NCBI RefSeq assembly: GCF_013705725.1
Contig: NZ_CP055481.1
Location: forward strand, 4,836,001 to 4,900,000
Length of the DNA stretch: 64,000 nt
Source: Klebsiella sp. RHBSTW-00484
GTDB lineage: Bacteria; Pseudomonadota; Gammaproteobacteria; Enterobacterales; Enterobacteriaceae
Reading direction: 5' to 3'
Positions 36,609 to 46,698 of this stretch are shown one piece after another. How positions within the stretch are numbered: the stretch's first letter is position 1; every line of letters starts with the position of its first letter. The position numbers and the translations under genes were made by a program. Below the pieces are notes generated by a model, which was not told where the DNA came from, searched no databases, and saw only the letters and a list, made by a program, of their open reading frames with translations.

Positions 36609-38084
36609 ATGACTGCAACCCTTGCCGACAGCAACCTGCCGGTTACACGCCCTACGTGGGATCGTTCTCGACTGCAATCCCGTATCGTTCACCTGGGCTG
36701 CGGCGCGTTTCACCGCGCACATCAGGCGCTTTACACCCATCATCTGCTGGAAACCAGCGATAGCGACTGGGGTATCTGCGAAGTCAACCTGATGCCGGGC
36801 AACGACCGCCTGCTGATTGAGAATCTGAAAAACCAACAGTTGCTGTATACCGTGGCGGAAAAAGGCGCCGAGCGCACTGAGCTGAAGATTATCGGTTCGA
36901 TGAAAGAAGCGCTGCACCCGGAGATTGACGGCTGCGACGGTATTCTGAACGCGATGGCGCGCCCGCAAACGGCGATCGTCTCACTCACGGTGACGGAAAA
37001 AGGTTACTGCACCGATGCCGCTAGCGGTCAGCTGGATCTTAACAACCCGCTAATTCAACACGACCTCGCCAACCCGGCCACGCCGAAATCCGCCATTGGC
37101 TACATCGTCGAAGCCCTGCGCCTGCGTCGCGAACAAGGGCTGGCGGCGTTTACGGTGATGTCCTGCGACAACGTGCGGGAGAATGGCCATGTGGCGAAAG
37201 TCGCGGTGCTGGGTCTGGCACAGGCCAGAGACCCAGAACTGGCGGCGTGGATTGAAGCTCATTCCACCTTCCCATGCACTATGGTTGACCGCATCGTGCC
37301 CGCGGCAACCCCTGAAACGTTGCAGGAGATTGCCGACCAGCTTGGGGTCTACGATCCGTGCGCTATTGCCTGCGAACCGTTCCGTCAGTGGGTGATTGAA
37401 GACAACTTCGTTAACGGCCGCCCGGAATGGGACAAAGTCGGCGCGCAGTTTGTGGCAGACGTGGTGCCGTTTGAAATGATGAAGCTGCGGATGCTCAACG
37501 GTAGCCACTCTTTCCTCGCGTATCTTGGCTATCTCGGCGGCTATGAAACCATCGCCGATACCATGGGCAACCCTGCGTATCAAAAAGCAGCCTTTGCCCT
37601 GATGATGCAGGAACAGGCCCCAACGCTATCCATGCCGGAAGGCACCGATCTACAGGCTTATGCCACGCTGCTGATCGCCCGGTTCAGTAACCCTTCTCTG
37701 CGCCACCGTACCTGGCAGATTGCGATGGACGGTAGCCAGAAGCTACCGCAGCGCCTGCTGGATCCGGTACGCCTGCATTTGCGCAACGGTAGCGACTGGC
37801 GTCACCTGGCGCTCGGCGTAGCGGGCTGGATGCGCTACACCCTGGGTGTTGATGAGAAAGAGCAACCTATCGATGTGGTCGACCCTTTACTGGCCGATAT
37901 TCAGCAAATTAACTCGCGTTACCAGGGCGCCGAGCGCGTGACCGCCCTGCTGGCCTTAAGCGGGATTTTTGCCCAGGATTTGCCGGAGAACAGTGACTTC
38001 GTCGAGGCGGTTACGCAGGCTTATCACAAACTGTGTAAATGGGGCGCACGTGAGTGCGTCGCGTCATTAAGAACTGACGCCTAA
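36609..38084 (+). CDS. uxuB: UxuB, D-mannonate (fructuronate) oxidoreductase
   Basis: A 491-residue NAD-dependent long-chain mannitol dehydrogenase family enzyme (E. coli UxuB 486). It interconverts fructuronate and mannonate. The nucleotide-binding N-terminus is RIVHLGCGAFHRAHQALYTHHLL, and the catalytic segment is KLRMLNGSHSFLAYLGYLGGY with the family Lys and His. I chose ATG 36609, preceded by GGAG, rather than 36585. It lies 75 bases after uxuA and ends in front of a clear terminator. Confidence 0.95.
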   Translation: MTATLADSNLPVTRPTWDRSRLQSRIVHLGCGAFHRAHQALYTHHLLETSDSDWGICEVNLMPGNDRLLIENLKNQQLLYTVAEKGAERTELKIIGSMKEALHPEIDGCDGILNAMARPQTAIVSLTVTEKGYCTDAASGQLDLNNPLIQHDLANPATPKSAIGYIVEALRLRREQGLAAFTVMSCDNVRENGHVAKVAVLGLAQARDPELAAWIEAHSTFPCTMVDRIVPAATPETLQEIADQLGVYDPCAIACEPFRQWVIEDNFVNGRPEWDKVGAQFVADVVPFEMMKLRMLNGSHSFLAYLGYLGGYETIADTMGNPAYQKAAFALMMQEQAPTLSMPEGTDLQAYATLLIARFSNPSLRHRTWQIAMDGSQKLPQRLLDPVRLHLRNGSDWRHLALGVAGWMRYTLGVDEKEQPIDVVDPLLADIQQINSRYQGAERVTALLALSGIFAQDLPENSDFVEAVTQAYHKLCKWGARECVASLRTDA

Positions 38085-38098
38085 TCTCATCTAAATCG

Positions 38099-38134
38099 CG
38101 GGTCAACTCAATGGAAATTTGGTTGACCCGTTTT
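38099..38134 (+). terminator. Terminator after uxuAB
   Basis: CGGGTCAAC (38099-38107) and GTTGACCCG (38122-38130) form a 9-bp stem followed by TTTTGC. It separates uxuAB from uxuR, so uxuR likely has its own promoter, as in E. coli. Confidence 0.75.
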
Positions 38135-38219
38135 GCGTATCTAAGGCGTGAGAGATGCTAATCCGCCACTCAAATGCTATAGTCAGCCACCACACCATCG
38201 CATGCCACTGCATAACACC

Positions 38220-38996
38220 ATGAAATCACAAACTTCTCAGCACAGACCCTATCAGGAAGTCGGCGCGATGATTCGCGATCTGATCGTACAAACGCCGTAC
38301 AACCCAGGCGATCGTTTACCGCCGGAGCGAGAGATCGCCGAGATGTTAGACGTGACCCGCACGGTGGTGCGTGAAGCGCTGATCATGCTGGAAATTAAAG
38401 GACTGGTAGAAGTCCGCCGCGGTGCCGGGATCTACGTGCTCGACAATAGCGCCGAAGAAGGGGTTGCTGAGAGCGCCGACGCCAGCCATTGTGATGATGC
38501 CGGTCCGTTTGAACTGCTGCAAGCGCGCCAGCTACTGGAAAGCAATATCGCTGAATTTGCCGCCCTGCAGGCAACTCGGGAAGATATCAGCAAAATGCGC
38601 CAGGCTTTACAGCTGGAAGAGCAGGAGCTGGCCAGCAGCGCGCCGGAGAGTTCAGAAAGCGGCGATATGCAGTTCCATTTGGCGATCGCCGAAGCCACAC
38701 ACAACAGTATGCTGGTGGAGCTATTTCGTCAGTCATGGCAGTGGCGGGAAAACAATCCCATGTGGATCCAGCTGCACCGCCACCTTGGGGATACCCACTA
38801 TCGCCAGGAGTGGCTGGTTGATCATAAACGGATCCTCGCGGCATTAATTAAAAAAGACGCCCGCGCGGCAAAGCTCGCCATGTGGCAGCATCTGGAAAAC
38901 GTCAAACGTCGCCTGCTGGAGTTCTCCAACGTCGATGATATTTTCTTCGACGGCTACCTGTTTGACTCCTGGCCACTGGACAACGTCGACGCCTGA
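38220..38996 (+). CDS. uxuR: UxuR, GntR/FadR-family repressor of the uxu genes
   Basis: A 258-residue regulator (E. coli 257). The winged helix-turn-helix is YQEVGAMIRDLIVQTPYNPGDRLPPEREIAEMLDVTRTVVREALIMLEIKGLVEVRRGAGIYV, and the FCD effector domain starts near LLQARQLLESNIAEFAALQATRED; SGDMQFHLAIAEATHN carries metal/effector residues. ATG 38220 matches the E. coli start MKS; a GTG at 38148 would add 24 unconserved residues. It represses uxuAB until fructuronate is present. Confidence 0.95.
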   Translation: MKSQTSQHRPYQEVGAMIRDLIVQTPYNPGDRLPPEREIAEMLDVTRTVVREALIMLEIKGLVEVRRGAGIYVLDNSAEEGVAESADASHCDDAGPFELLQARQLLESNIAEFAALQATREDISKMRQALQLEEQELASSAPESSESGDMQFHLAIAEATHNSMLVELFRQSWQWRENNPMWIQLHRHLGDTHYRQEWLVDHKRILAALIKKDARAAKLAMWQHLENVKRRLLEFSNVDDIFFDGYLFDSWPLDNVDA

Positions 38997-39072
38997 CCCC
39001 TTATCAAACCGTGCGGGTAGACTCCCCGTGCGGTCCCCCCTTCCCGTAACGGCAATACGTAAAGCAAATATT

Positions 39073-39093
39073 GATAATGATTCTCATCATTAT
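39073..39093. promoter_or_regulatory. Fur box upstream of the AraC-type regulator
   Basis: GATAATGATTCTCATCATTAT. It contains TGATAAT-G-ATTCTCA, matching the 7-1-7 Fur motif with one mismatch, overlapping a further half site. It lies about 70-90 bases before the AraC-type gene, implying induction under iron starvation. Confidence 0.8.
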
Positions 39094-39162
39094 TGTCGCA
39101 CTGCGCACGCAGTGATAAAGTTGCTCTACCCAATGACACCCTGCCTCAGTGCCAAAAACCGC

Positions 39163-40155
39163 ATGAACAATATGACTCCGCAGCATGAACCTGCCCGCCC
39201 GGTGCTGAGAAAAACCTTCTCCGTCAGCGAGTTTATGGACTTTGGCGAACGTTACGGTATCGACTACCGTTTCCCGCAGCAGCAGCAAAAACCGCAGGCG
39301 CCGCACGCCAGCCTCGTGCTGCGAGGAGAAGTTGAAGAGATGACGCTGCCGTGCGGAATGTGCGTTACCCATTCTGATGTTCATGTGCTGCAACCTTATG
39401 AGACGACCTCCCGCCATAGCAGTCCGCTATATATGCTGGTGGTGCTGGAGGGCTGCGTCGACCTGACCCTGAACGGAGAACAGCATCTCGTACGCTCCGG
39501 GATGGCGTTCACCTCGCGGCTTAGCGAACACCAGGCGATGAGCGCCCGCCACGATGCCGACAGCAGGCTACGGACGCTATCTCTGGGGTTGTATCCTGAT
39601 GGCGCATGGCGCGATGGCCTGCTCGATTCATTGATGCGCGAATGGGAAAGGTGTCAGACGCCAACGCTTATCTGGCAGATACCGGGCTTTCTGCTGAGCG
39701 GCTTGCAATACGCGCAGCAGAGCACGCTCGGGGGCGTTTCCCGCCAGCTGATGCTGGAAGGGCTCATTTTACAGCTGTTCGGCCATGGTCTGAGCGTGTG
39801 CCAGGATGAAAGCGCTAAACACATCGCCCCGGCAGGCGGCGAGCAGCAGCGGCTGGAGAGAGTTCGCCGCCTGCTGGAGCAATCTCCGGAGAACGACTAC
39901 ACCCTCAATGAGCTGGCCCAGCGGGCGGCGATGAGCTCCAGCAGCTTACGCAGCAAGTTTCGTCACGCCTACGGCTGTTCAGTCTTCGACTATCTGCGCG
40001 ACTGCCGCCTTGAGCGGGCAAGAGGCTATTTGCTTGAAGGATATAGCGTGCAGCAGGCGGCATGGATGTCGGGTTATCAGCACGCCACCAACTTCTCTAC
40101 CGCCTTTCGTCGGCGCTACGGCATCTCGCCCTGCGACGTACAAAAGACGGGGTAA
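39163..40155 (+). CDS. AraC-family regulator, iron-responsive, for the adjacent siderophore receptor
   Basis: A 330-residue protein of the PchR/YbtA-like AraC group. The C-terminal double helix-turn-helix is at about residues 235-325 (YTLNELAQRAAMSSSSLRSKFRHAYGCSVFDYLRDCRLERARGYL, then SVQQAAWMSGYQHATNFSTAFRRRYGISP). The start is uncertain (ATG 39133, 39163 and 39172 are in frame, none with a strong ribosome binding site). A Fur box precedes it and a TonB-dependent receptor follows in the same direction, 139 bases on. This group usually activates the receptor when the siderophore itself is bound. Confidence 0.85.
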   Translation: MNNMTPQHEPARPVLRKTFSVSEFMDFGERYGIDYRFPQQQQKPQAPHASLVLRGEVEEMTLPCGMCVTHSDVHVLQPYETTSRHSSPLYMLVVLEGCVDLTLNGEQHLVRSGMAFTSRLSEHQAMSARHDADSRLRTLSLGLYPDGAWRDGLLDSLMREWERCQTPTLIWQIPGFLLSGLQYAQQSTLGGVSRQLMLEGLILQLFGHGLSVCQDESAKHIAPAGGEQQRLERVRRLLEQSPENDYTLNELAQRAAMSSSSLRSKFRHAYGCSVFDYLRDCRLERARGYLLEGYSVQQAAWMSGYQHATNFSTAFRRRYGISPCDVQKTG

Positions 40156-40251
40156 TGCATTTTTCACATTTCCGCGAAGAATACTTAGACGCTTTGGCAG
40201 CGCGCATACGCATTCTGGCATTCCGCATAGCTATAGAAAGCATCAAAAAGG

Positions 40252-40266
40252 TAATAATTCTTATTA
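40252..40266. promoter_or_regulatory. Possible Fur or AraC-regulator site upstream of the receptor
   Basis: TAATAATTCTTATTA is an A/T-rich palindrome 29 bases before the receptor start. It is too AT-rich to assign with confidence to Fur. Confidence 0.35.
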
Positions 40267-40294
40267 ACAATTAGAAATGCCTTTGGAGATGTTC

Positions 40295-42385
40295 ATGTTT
40301 GCGAAAACTCGCCTGGCGCTACTGGTAGGATGGGTGACCGGCAGCGTCGCCTTCCCACTGCTGGCTCAGGAAACAACGAAAAACGAAACCATCGTGGTCA
40401 CTTCGCAGATGCAGAGCGGCGCGACCAAAATTGCCACCCCGGATATTGAGACCCCGCAGTCGGTCTCCATCATCACTCGCGAGCAGTTTGAAGAGCAGGG
40501 AGCGATTAGCGTCCGTCAGGCCGTGAGCTATACGCCGGGGGTTTACAGCAACCAGATTGGCGCCTCCAACCGCTTTGACTACATCGTCCTGCGCGGCTTC
40601 TCTGACGGCAGTCTGGATAACGTCTATCTCGATGGCCTGAAGATGATGGGCGACACCAACTCTCACAGCTCGCTGGTGGTCGATCCGTGGTTCCTGGAAA
40701 ATATTGAAGTGGTGCGCGGCCCGGCCTCGGTGCTTTACGGTCGCTCATCGCCCGGCGGCATCGTCGCCCTCACCTCGCGTAAACCCTCATTCGATCCCGG
40801 CGGAGAAATCAAACTGTTCGGCGGTAATAACAACCAGCGCGGGGCGGCGTTTGATGTCACTGGCGCGCTGGACGATAACGACCGGGTGGCGGCGCGGTTA
40901 AGCGGGATGACCCGCTATGCAGACTCCCAGTTTGACACCTTAAAAGAGCAACGCTACGCGATTATGCCCAGCCTGACCTGGCGCATCACCGACCAGACGC
41001 GTCTTGATTTAATGGCCTACCTGCATCGCGACCCGGAGGGCGGCAGCCACTCAGGCCTTCCCTATGAAGGCACCGTGGTCCCGCATGACGGCAAGAAAAT
41101 CGCCAACACCTTCTTCGAAGGTGAAGATGATTACGACAAGTATGACCGCCGCGAAAATATGGTCGGCTATAACTTCGAGCATATGTTTGATAGCGGCTGG
41201 TCGGTACGGCAAAAGCTGCGTTATCTGCATACTAAAGTCGAGCTAAATCAGGTCTATGCTGCGGGCTGGTTGAATGAAACCGATCTGAACCGAGGTTATT
41301 CCGGCTCAGACGAGAAGATGAACGCTATTACGCTGGATAACCAGCTTGATGGCAGCGTCGATACCTGGGCGGTGAACCATCGCCTGCTGATGGGCATTGA
41401 CTACCAGGATCGTAGCAACGACACCACCGGTTATTACGGTGCATTCCCGGCCATCAACGCTTTTAACCCGGTCTACGGCGCGAAGCCGGATTACATCACC
41501 ATGTACAGTCGTGAAAAACATAAGCTGCGCCAGACCGGTTACTATCTGCAGGATCAGATGTCCTGGGACCGCTGGCGCTTCACGCTCGGCGGGCGCTACG
41601 ATCAGGTGAGCGTTTCTAATATCGACAAGCTCAACAATTCCCGTAGCGATCTGGATAAGAACAACTTCAGTAGCCGCGCCGCGCTGATGTATCTGTTCGA
41701 TAGTGGTTTTGCACCGTACATCAGCTACTCCACCGCCTTTACGCCAACCAGCTTCGCCGATGAAAACGGCAACATACTGGATCCGATGAAAGGCAAGCAG
41801 TGGGAAGCCGGACTGAAGTATGAGCCAGAAGGGCTGAACAGCCAGTTCAGCGCCTCGGTATTCCGCATCAACCAGACCAATATCGCCACCAAAGAAGAAC
41901 CGACCGATCCATATCGTTCGATTGGCGAAATTGAGTCGAAAGGGGTGGAGCTGGAAGCCATCAGCCAACTAACGGACAGCTTCCGTCTGCAGGCCGCCTA
42001 TACCTACACCGACATCCGCTATAAGAAAAGCAGTCCGGAAGAACAAGGCAAGCGCGCTGTTTACGCCCCGCGCAACCAGGCCAGCGCCTGGCTGAGCTAC
42101 GATGTGAAAAGCGGCCCGCTGGATGGCCTGACGCTCGGTTCCGGCGTGCGCTATGTTAATGGGATCACCAGCGATCGCCTGAATACGCATACCCTGCCAT
42201 CCTATACGCTAGTGGATATGACGGTTGGCTATGACCTGTCGAAGGTAGGGATTAAAGGCCTCAGCGCGCAGCTGAACGTCAATAACCTGACCGATAAGAG
42301 CTATATCGCGGCCTGTAACTCGCTCTCCTACTGCTACTTCGGCGCAGAGCGCAGCATCGTCGGCAGCGTCTCCTGGAAGTTCTGA
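40295..42385 (+). CDS. TonB-dependent siderophore receptor (FoxA/FhuA-like)
   Basis: A 696-residue outer-membrane receptor. Signal peptide MFAKTRLALLVGWVTGSVAFPLLA, TonB box ETIVV near the mature N-terminus, plug domain (TPQSVSIITREQFEEQGAISVRQAVSYTPGVYSNQ, then VEVVRGPASVLYGRSSPGG), barrel, and C-terminal Phe. A late Cys pair (CNSLSYC-YFGAER) is shared with FoxA/FhuA-type hydroxamate receptors. The start at ATG 40295 is set by TTTGGAG six bases upstream and by the signal peptide. No siderophore synthesis or ABC import genes are near, so it probably takes up a siderophore made by others. Confidence 0.9.
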   Translation: MFAKTRLALLVGWVTGSVAFPLLAQETTKNETIVVTSQMQSGATKIATPDIETPQSVSIITREQFEEQGAISVRQAVSYTPGVYSNQIGASNRFDYIVLRGFSDGSLDNVYLDGLKMMGDTNSHSSLVVDPWFLENIEVVRGPASVLYGRSSPGGIVALTSRKPSFDPGGEIKLFGGNNNQRGAAFDVTGALDDNDRVAARLSGMTRYADSQFDTLKEQRYAIMPSLTWRITDQTRLDLMAYLHRDPEGGSHSGLPYEGTVVPHDGKKIANTFFEGEDDYDKYDRRENMVGYNFEHMFDSGWSVRQKLRYLHTKVELNQVYAAGWLNETDLNRGYSGSDEKMNAITLDNQLDGSVDTWAVNHRLLMGIDYQDRSNDTTGYYGAFPAINAFNPVYGAKPDYITMYSREKHKLRQTGYYLQDQMSWDRWRFTLGGRYDQVSVSNIDKLNNSRSDLDKNNFSSRAALMYLFDSGFAPYISYSTAFTPTSFADENGNILDPMKGKQWEAGLKYEPEGLNSQFSASVFRINQTNIATKEEPTDPYRSIGEIESKGVELEAISQLTDSFRLQAAYTYTDIRYKKSSPEEQGKRAVYAPRNQASAWLSYDVKSGPLDGLTLGSGVRYVNGITSDRLNTHTLPSYTLVDMTVGYDLSKVGIKGLSAQLNVNNLTDKSYIAACNSLSYCYFGAERSIVGSVSWKF

Positions 42386-42396
42386 TTCAGCGAAAA

Positions 42397-42423
42397 ATGC
42401 CCGGCGTTTTTCTCGCCGGGCAT
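42397..42423 (+). terminator. Terminator after the siderophore receptor gene
   Basis: ATGCCCGGCG (42397-42406) and CGCCGGGCAT (42414-42423) form a 10-bp stem around a T-rich loop, 11 bases after the receptor stop. Confidence 0.75.
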
Positions 42424-42610
42424 CTGGTTAATCCTCTGCTTTAACGTCCTGCCAGTTCAAAAAAACCACAAATTTAAGCTGGTTATTGTCACATCAGCCA
42501 GAGCTGTACCCGGTCCCTTGCGCATGTTCGTCTACACTAAACAAGGACAGGTGTTTGACGCCGCAGACCGGACGCATTCACAGCTTTTACCGATAAGACA
42601 GGACGCAACC

Positions 42611-44059
42611 ATGCAACTTAACGACCCCACCCTTTTTCGCCAACAGGCATTAATCAACGGACGCTGGCGCGACGCCTCCAGTGGAGAAACCATCGCGGTG
42701 ACCAACCCCGCCAACAACCAGCAGCTGGGCAGCGTACCCAAAATGGGCACCGAGGAAACCCGCGAGGCCATTGACGCCGCCAACCTCGCCCTGCCCGTCT
42801 GGCGCGCCCTCACCGCCAAAGAGCGGGCCAATATTCTGCGCCGCTGGTTCGAGTTAATGATGGAACATCAGGACGATTTAGCCCGCCTGATGACCCTGGA
42901 ACAGGGTAAACCGCTGGCGGAAGCCAAGGGCGAAATCAGCTACGCCGCCTCTTTTATTGAGTGGTTTGCCGAAGAGGGTAAGCGCATCTATGGCGACACG
43001 ATCCCGGGTCATCAGGCCGATAAGCGGCTGCTGGTGATTAAGCAGCCGATTGGCGTAACCGCCGCCATCACCCCGTGGAATTTCCCCTCGGCGATGATCA
43101 CCCGTAAGGCAGGCCCGGCACTGGCCGCAGGCTGCACGATGGTGCTCAAGCCCGCCAGCCAGACGCCGTTTTCCGCGCTGGCGCTGGCGGAGCTGGCGAA
43201 CCGCGCCGGGATCCCCGAAGGTGTGTTTAACGTCGTTACGGGTTCCGCCAGCGCAGTGGGCAATGAGCTCACCAGCAACGCGCTGGTGCGCAAACTCTCC
43301 TTTACCGGCTCGACGGAAATTGGTCGCCAGCTGATGGAACAGTGCGCGAAGGACATCAAAAAGGTCTCACTGGAACTGGGCGGCAACGCGCCGTTTATCG
43401 TCTTTGATGACGCCGATTTAGATAAAGCCGTAGAAGGCGCGATGGCCTCTAAGTTTCGCAACGCCGGGCAAACCTGCGTATGCGCCAATCGCCTGTACGT
43501 CCAGGACGGCGTCTATGACCGCTTTGCCGAAAAACTCCAGCAAGCGGTAAGTAAACTGCAAATTGGCGACGGCCTACAGCCCAATATCACCATCGGGCCA
43601 TTGATTGACGAGAAGGCCATTGCCAAAGTGGAGGAGCATATTACCGATGCGTTAGACAAAGGCGCACAGGTGATGACCGGTGGGAAAGCCCACGAGCTGG
43701 GTGGGAATTTCTTCCAGCCGACGATTCTGGTAGACGTGCCCGGCGATGCTAAAGTCGCCAAAGAAGAGACCTTCGGCCCGCTCGCCCCGCTATTTCGCTT
43801 TAAAGATGAAGCCGACGCGATAAAGCAGGCCAACGACACCGAGTTTGGCCTGGCAGCCTATTTCTACGCTCGCGACTTAAGCCGCGTATTCCGCGTCGGC
43901 GAAGCGCTGGAGTACGGCATCATCGGCATCAACACCGGAATTATCTCTACCGAAGTTGCTCCTTTCGGCGGCGTGAAATCTTCCGGGCTGGGCCGCGAAG
44001 GCTCGAAGTACGGCATAGAGGATTATTTAGAAATCAAATACATGTGTATTGGGGTTTAG
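42611..44059 (+). CDS. gabD: GabD, NADP-dependent succinate-semialdehyde dehydrogenase
   Basis: A 482-residue aldehyde dehydrogenase, identical in length to E. coli GabD. It oxidises succinate semialdehyde to succinate in GABA catabolism. Catalytic Cys289 is in GQTCVCANR, Glu in LELGGNAP, the cofactor loop is FTGSTEIGRQL, and the C-terminus is YLEIKYMCIG. ATG 42611 follows AGGACGCAACC. The gene stands alone, without gabT, gabP or csiR, and ends in a terminator facing crl. It probably serves as a general succinate semialdehyde scavenger here. Confidence 0.95.
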   Translation: MQLNDPTLFRQQALINGRWRDASSGETIAVTNPANNQQLGSVPKMGTEETREAIDAANLALPVWRALTAKERANILRRWFELMMEHQDDLARLMTLEQGKPLAEAKGEISYAASFIEWFAEEGKRIYGDTIPGHQADKRLLVIKQPIGVTAAITPWNFPSAMITRKAGPALAAGCTMVLKPASQTPFSALALAELANRAGIPEGVFNVVTGSASAVGNELTSNALVRKLSFTGSTEIGRQLMEQCAKDIKKVSLELGGNAPFIVFDDADLDKAVEGAMASKFRNAGQTCVCANRLYVQDGVYDRFAEKLQQAVSKLQIGDGLQPNITIGPLIDEKAIAKVEEHITDALDKGAQVMTGGKAHELGGNFFQPTILVDVPGDAKVAKEETFGPLAPLFRFKDEADAIKQANDTEFGLAAYFYARDLSRVFRVGEALEYGIIGINTGIISTEVAPFGGVKSSGLGREGSKYGIEDYLEIKYMCIGV

Positions 44060-44121
44060 TAGATTTAATCCGCAACAATGCAATTGAGCCTAAAGGATGT
44101 TGTAACTATAAGAAAATTTAA

Positions 44122-44153
44122 AAATCCACGCTACCAGGGCGTGGATTTTTTCT
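44122..44153. terminator. Bidirectional terminator between gabD and crl
   Basis: AAATCCACGC (44122-44131) and GCGTGGATTT (44139-44148) followed by TTTTTC on the plus strand, with an A/T run on the other side. This gap is the second apparent breakpoint of the reversed phoE-proBA block. Confidence 0.85.
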
Positions 44154-44175
44154 GAAGATGAGATTAAGAGTCTGA

Positions 44176-44574
44176 TTAGGCTCGCAGTTTCACCGGCTCG
44201 CTGAAATCATCGGCAGGTTCCAGCTTCAGGCTGAACGTCGCCAGTAGCGCCTCGGCTCGTTCGTGAAAGCCGCGTAGCGTCTTTTCGAGCTTTTCAGTGA
44301 CTTCAGGGTCGTCAATAGCAACTGCGCGCCAGACCCCTTCTTTATCAAATAAACCAAACTGATAGCTGTAGACGAAGCGTGATTTCTCTGCGTCCATTTC
44401 CATCCACCATCCCCAGAACTCACGTTTTTCCGGCGCCGGTTTAACGTTGACGCAAACTGCCAGGCAATCGAAAAAGAAGCGGTTGTCTTCACACTGCTCC
44501 TCACGGATGTAAGGGCCAAGAGCCGTGAATTTCTTAATCAGCTTACTCTTTAGGTGTCCACTCGGTAACGTCAT
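44176..44574 (-). CDS. crl: Crl, sigma-S binding activator
   Basis: A 132-residue protein matching E. coli Crl (133), which binds RpoS and helps load it on RNA polymerase, promoting curli and stationary-phase genes. Conserved segments: [47 protein letters not shown] and FHERAEALL. It lies beside frsA as in E. coli but faces gabD rather than phoE. Confidence 0.95.
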   Translation of the reverse strand: MTLPSGHLKSKLIKKFTALGPYIREEQCEDNRFFFDCLAVCVNVKPAPEKREFWGWWMEMDAEKSRFVYSYQFGLFDKEGVWRAVAIDDPEVTEKLEKTLRGFHERAEALLATFSLKLEPADDFSEPVKLRA

Positions 44575-44631
44575 TGCGATCTCCTTTAGTGATACAATGA
44601 CGTTACCAAATCAATAGAATTTAGCAATATA

Positions 44632-45876
44632 TTAACTAAATCTATGGCTAATCCAGCGGGCGATCTGCCGCAAGGCGTGATCGAAGTTGCGATAAACCGG
44701 GTTGAAAGGAATTTCCATCAGCTTGCCATCGGCTGATGATGAGGTAATCAAACGTGACTCCTCTTCCGGGCTGAACGGATCGTCCTTCCAGTAACCCGAG
44801 AGCATCGGTGTTGGGCTGCGGCGGCCCAGCAATCCCTGAACTTTTAACGAATAGCGGCTCAGCTCAACGCGCAGCGCCTCATCAGAAGCATCATGCATCC
44901 CCAGACGCGAAGCCAGAACGTCAAGATACATTTCCGGTACCCGCCCCTGATGAAGAGGATCAACCAGCAGACCATGCACCACCGGCCCAAGGCAGGCTAC
45001 AGCTTTCAGGCGTTGTGACTCAAGATAACCCAGCCGCACCGCAATATTGGCGCCGAAACGAAAACCAAATGCGGCCACGCGGGTATGATCGACCCAAGGG
45101 ACATTAGACAGATGCTGCAATACATACTGGTGCAGCAAACTGGTGTCCTGGGTCAGCTTACATTTTGATGAGAAACCAATAGAAGGCATATCCACGGTCA
45201 ACATGGCGATACCTAACGGCGCAAAATAGTTCTCATACAGGTTGTAATAATCGGTCTGTAGCCCGTCCAGCCCGCCGCACATCAGCACAGTCGGGAACGG
45301 GCCATCGCCTGACGGCATATGCAAGAAACCGGTTATCGGCGCTCCACCGGGGATGGAGAACTCCAGTTCGCGCAGCTTACCCGGCAGCCGCTGGGCCGCT
45401 TCTTCATAAGCACGATACGCCAGGACCTGCGCCTGCTCAGCCAGCTCATCGCCCTTAATGTGCGGATAAGCGGCAATGCTGTACAGGTTTGCCGCATGGA
45501 GCCAGTGACGGCCGCTAACCAGAAGATCCTCTTCCTGACCAGCCTTTTGCTGCCAATCCATCGCCTGTTTGGCCCACTCAAAGATCCAGTTACCGCCGCG
45601 ATAGCCGACCACCGTATCGTAAAGCTCCGGGTCAGTGCGTTCTGCATCGCTCATGACGATGCGCGCCTGCACGTCGAGGATCTCCTGCGGCGTCACGCCA
45701 CGCCAAATCCACATCAAGCGGTTAATGAGTCGATACCAGTGATCAACATTATTGCCGCTCAGCGCGGTCTGAATCGGTTGTTGCGATCCAGTGGAAAACC
45801 GACGCACCAGCGTTGAGGTTTCCGGATGTTTGAATCGGGGTTTAAACAGCGTTTCGCTAAGGTTAGCCTGGGACAT
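44632..45876 (-). CDS. frsA: FrsA, alpha/beta-hydrolase fold fermentation-respiration regulator
   Basis: A 414-residue protein, same length as E. coli FrsA (YafA). It carries an N-terminal helical part and an alpha/beta hydrolase domain: [60 protein letters not shown], then [15 protein letters not shown]. The usual nucleophile Ser is replaced by Arg in GFRFG, as known for FrsA, so classical esterase activity is doubtful. In E. coli it binds enzyme IIA-Glc and influences respiration versus fermentation. Confidence 0.95.
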   Translation of the reverse strand: MSQANLSETLFKPRFKHPETSTLVRRFSTGSQQPIQTALSGNNVDHWYRLINRLMWIWRGVTPQEILDVQARIVMSDAERTDPELYDTVVGYRGGNWIFEWAKQAMDWQQKAGQEEDLLVSGRHWLHAANLYSIAAYPHIKGDELAEQAQVLAYRAYEEAAQRLPGKLRELEFSIPGGAPITGFLHMPSGDGPFPTVLMCGGLDGLQTDYYNLYENYFAPLGIAMLTVDMPSIGFSSKCKLTQDTSLLHQYVLQHLSNVPWVDHTRVAAFGFRFGANIAVRLGYLESQRLKAVACLGPVVHGLLVDPLHQGRVPEMYLDVLASRLGMHDASDEALRVELSRYSLKVQGLLGRRSPTPMLSGYWKDDPFSPEEESRLITSSSADGKLMEIPFNPVYRNFDHALRQIARWISHRFS

Positions 45877-45928
45877 GTGCAGCCTCCATCATGTTGCCAC
45901 TGAGACTATTGTAACCTGCACAAGGGTA

Positions 45929-45961
45929 AAAAAAACCACGCCCGGCAAAACCGGGCGTGGT
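45929..45961 (-). terminator. Terminator of gpt
   Basis: ACCACGCCCGG and CCGGGCGTGGT (45935-45961) form an 11-bp stem followed on the minus strand by a run of eight T. It lies 22 bases after the gpt stop. Confidence 0.9.
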
Positions 45962-45982
45962 AATTAGCATTTACGCTGAAAA

Positions 45983-46441
45983 TTAACGACCTGCGATAGG
46001 CGGTACGAACACCACGCCCATATCCCACGGTTGTTCAATCCAGGTTTCTTGCGGAATATCAACTACATAATCATCAACCAGCGGACGTCCTGCCGGTTTA
46101 GCGAAGATAGTGACAAAATGCGCTTTTGGATACATCTCACGAATAGCTACCGCGGTACCGCCGGTATCGACCAGATCGTCGATGACAATGAAGCCTTCGC
46201 CATCGCCTTCAGCACGTTTCAGTACGGTCAGTTCGCGCTGGTTATCGTGGTCATAGCTGGAGATGCAAACGGTATCAACATGACGAATACCCAGTTCACG
46301 CGCCAGTAAAGCTCCCGGTACCAGACCGCCACGGCTAACGGCAATAATGCCTTTCCATTGTTCAACCGGCAGCAGACGAGTAGCCAGTTTGCGGGCGTGA
46401 ATCTGCAACATGTCCCAGGTGACGACGTACTTTTCGCTCAT
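45983..46441 (-). CDS. gpt: Gpt, xanthine-guanine phosphoribosyltransferase
   Basis: A 152-residue purine salvage enzyme, identical in length to E. coli Gpt. It converts xanthine, guanine or hypoxanthine plus PRPP to the nucleotide. The PRPP motif is [10 protein letters not shown] (about residues 86-95), the flexible loop starts at SSYDHDNQ, and the SRGG motif is near residue 36. It is transcribed divergently from pepD, as in E. coli. Confidence 0.96.
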   Translation of the reverse strand: MSEKYVVTWDMLQIHARKLATRLLPVEQWKGIIAVSRGGLVPGALLARELGIRHVDTVCISSYDHDNQRELTVLKRAEGDGEGFIVIDDLVDTGGTAVAIREMYPKAHFVTIFAKPAGRPLVDDYVVDIPQETWIEQPWDMGVVFVPPIAGR

Positions 46442-46698
46442 GTGAAGTGTCCCAGCCTATGTAATACGGCTTAAATTGTGTTCGAGGGGAAAAATGGTTG
46501 CGCGAGATTATAGAGATCTGGGGCGTTAAAAACCAGCGTTAAGCAGCCATCGCGACTCTTTTTGCGTGGTTTACACTACCGGAGTACGCGGAAAGTGGTA
46601 TTCTCAACCCCATCGCGCAAGCCCTGGCTTGTAGTGTACTTGATTGCTAACCCCCGACCTGTAAACGACTTTTGCAGGCGCTCGTAAGGAGACTCATC

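Noticed and set aside
35571..36968. 465-codon minus-strand frame opposite uxuA and uxuB
   Set aside because: It spans two well-identified genes and the gap between them in a GC-rich region, and it has no family resemblance. It is a codon-bias shadow.
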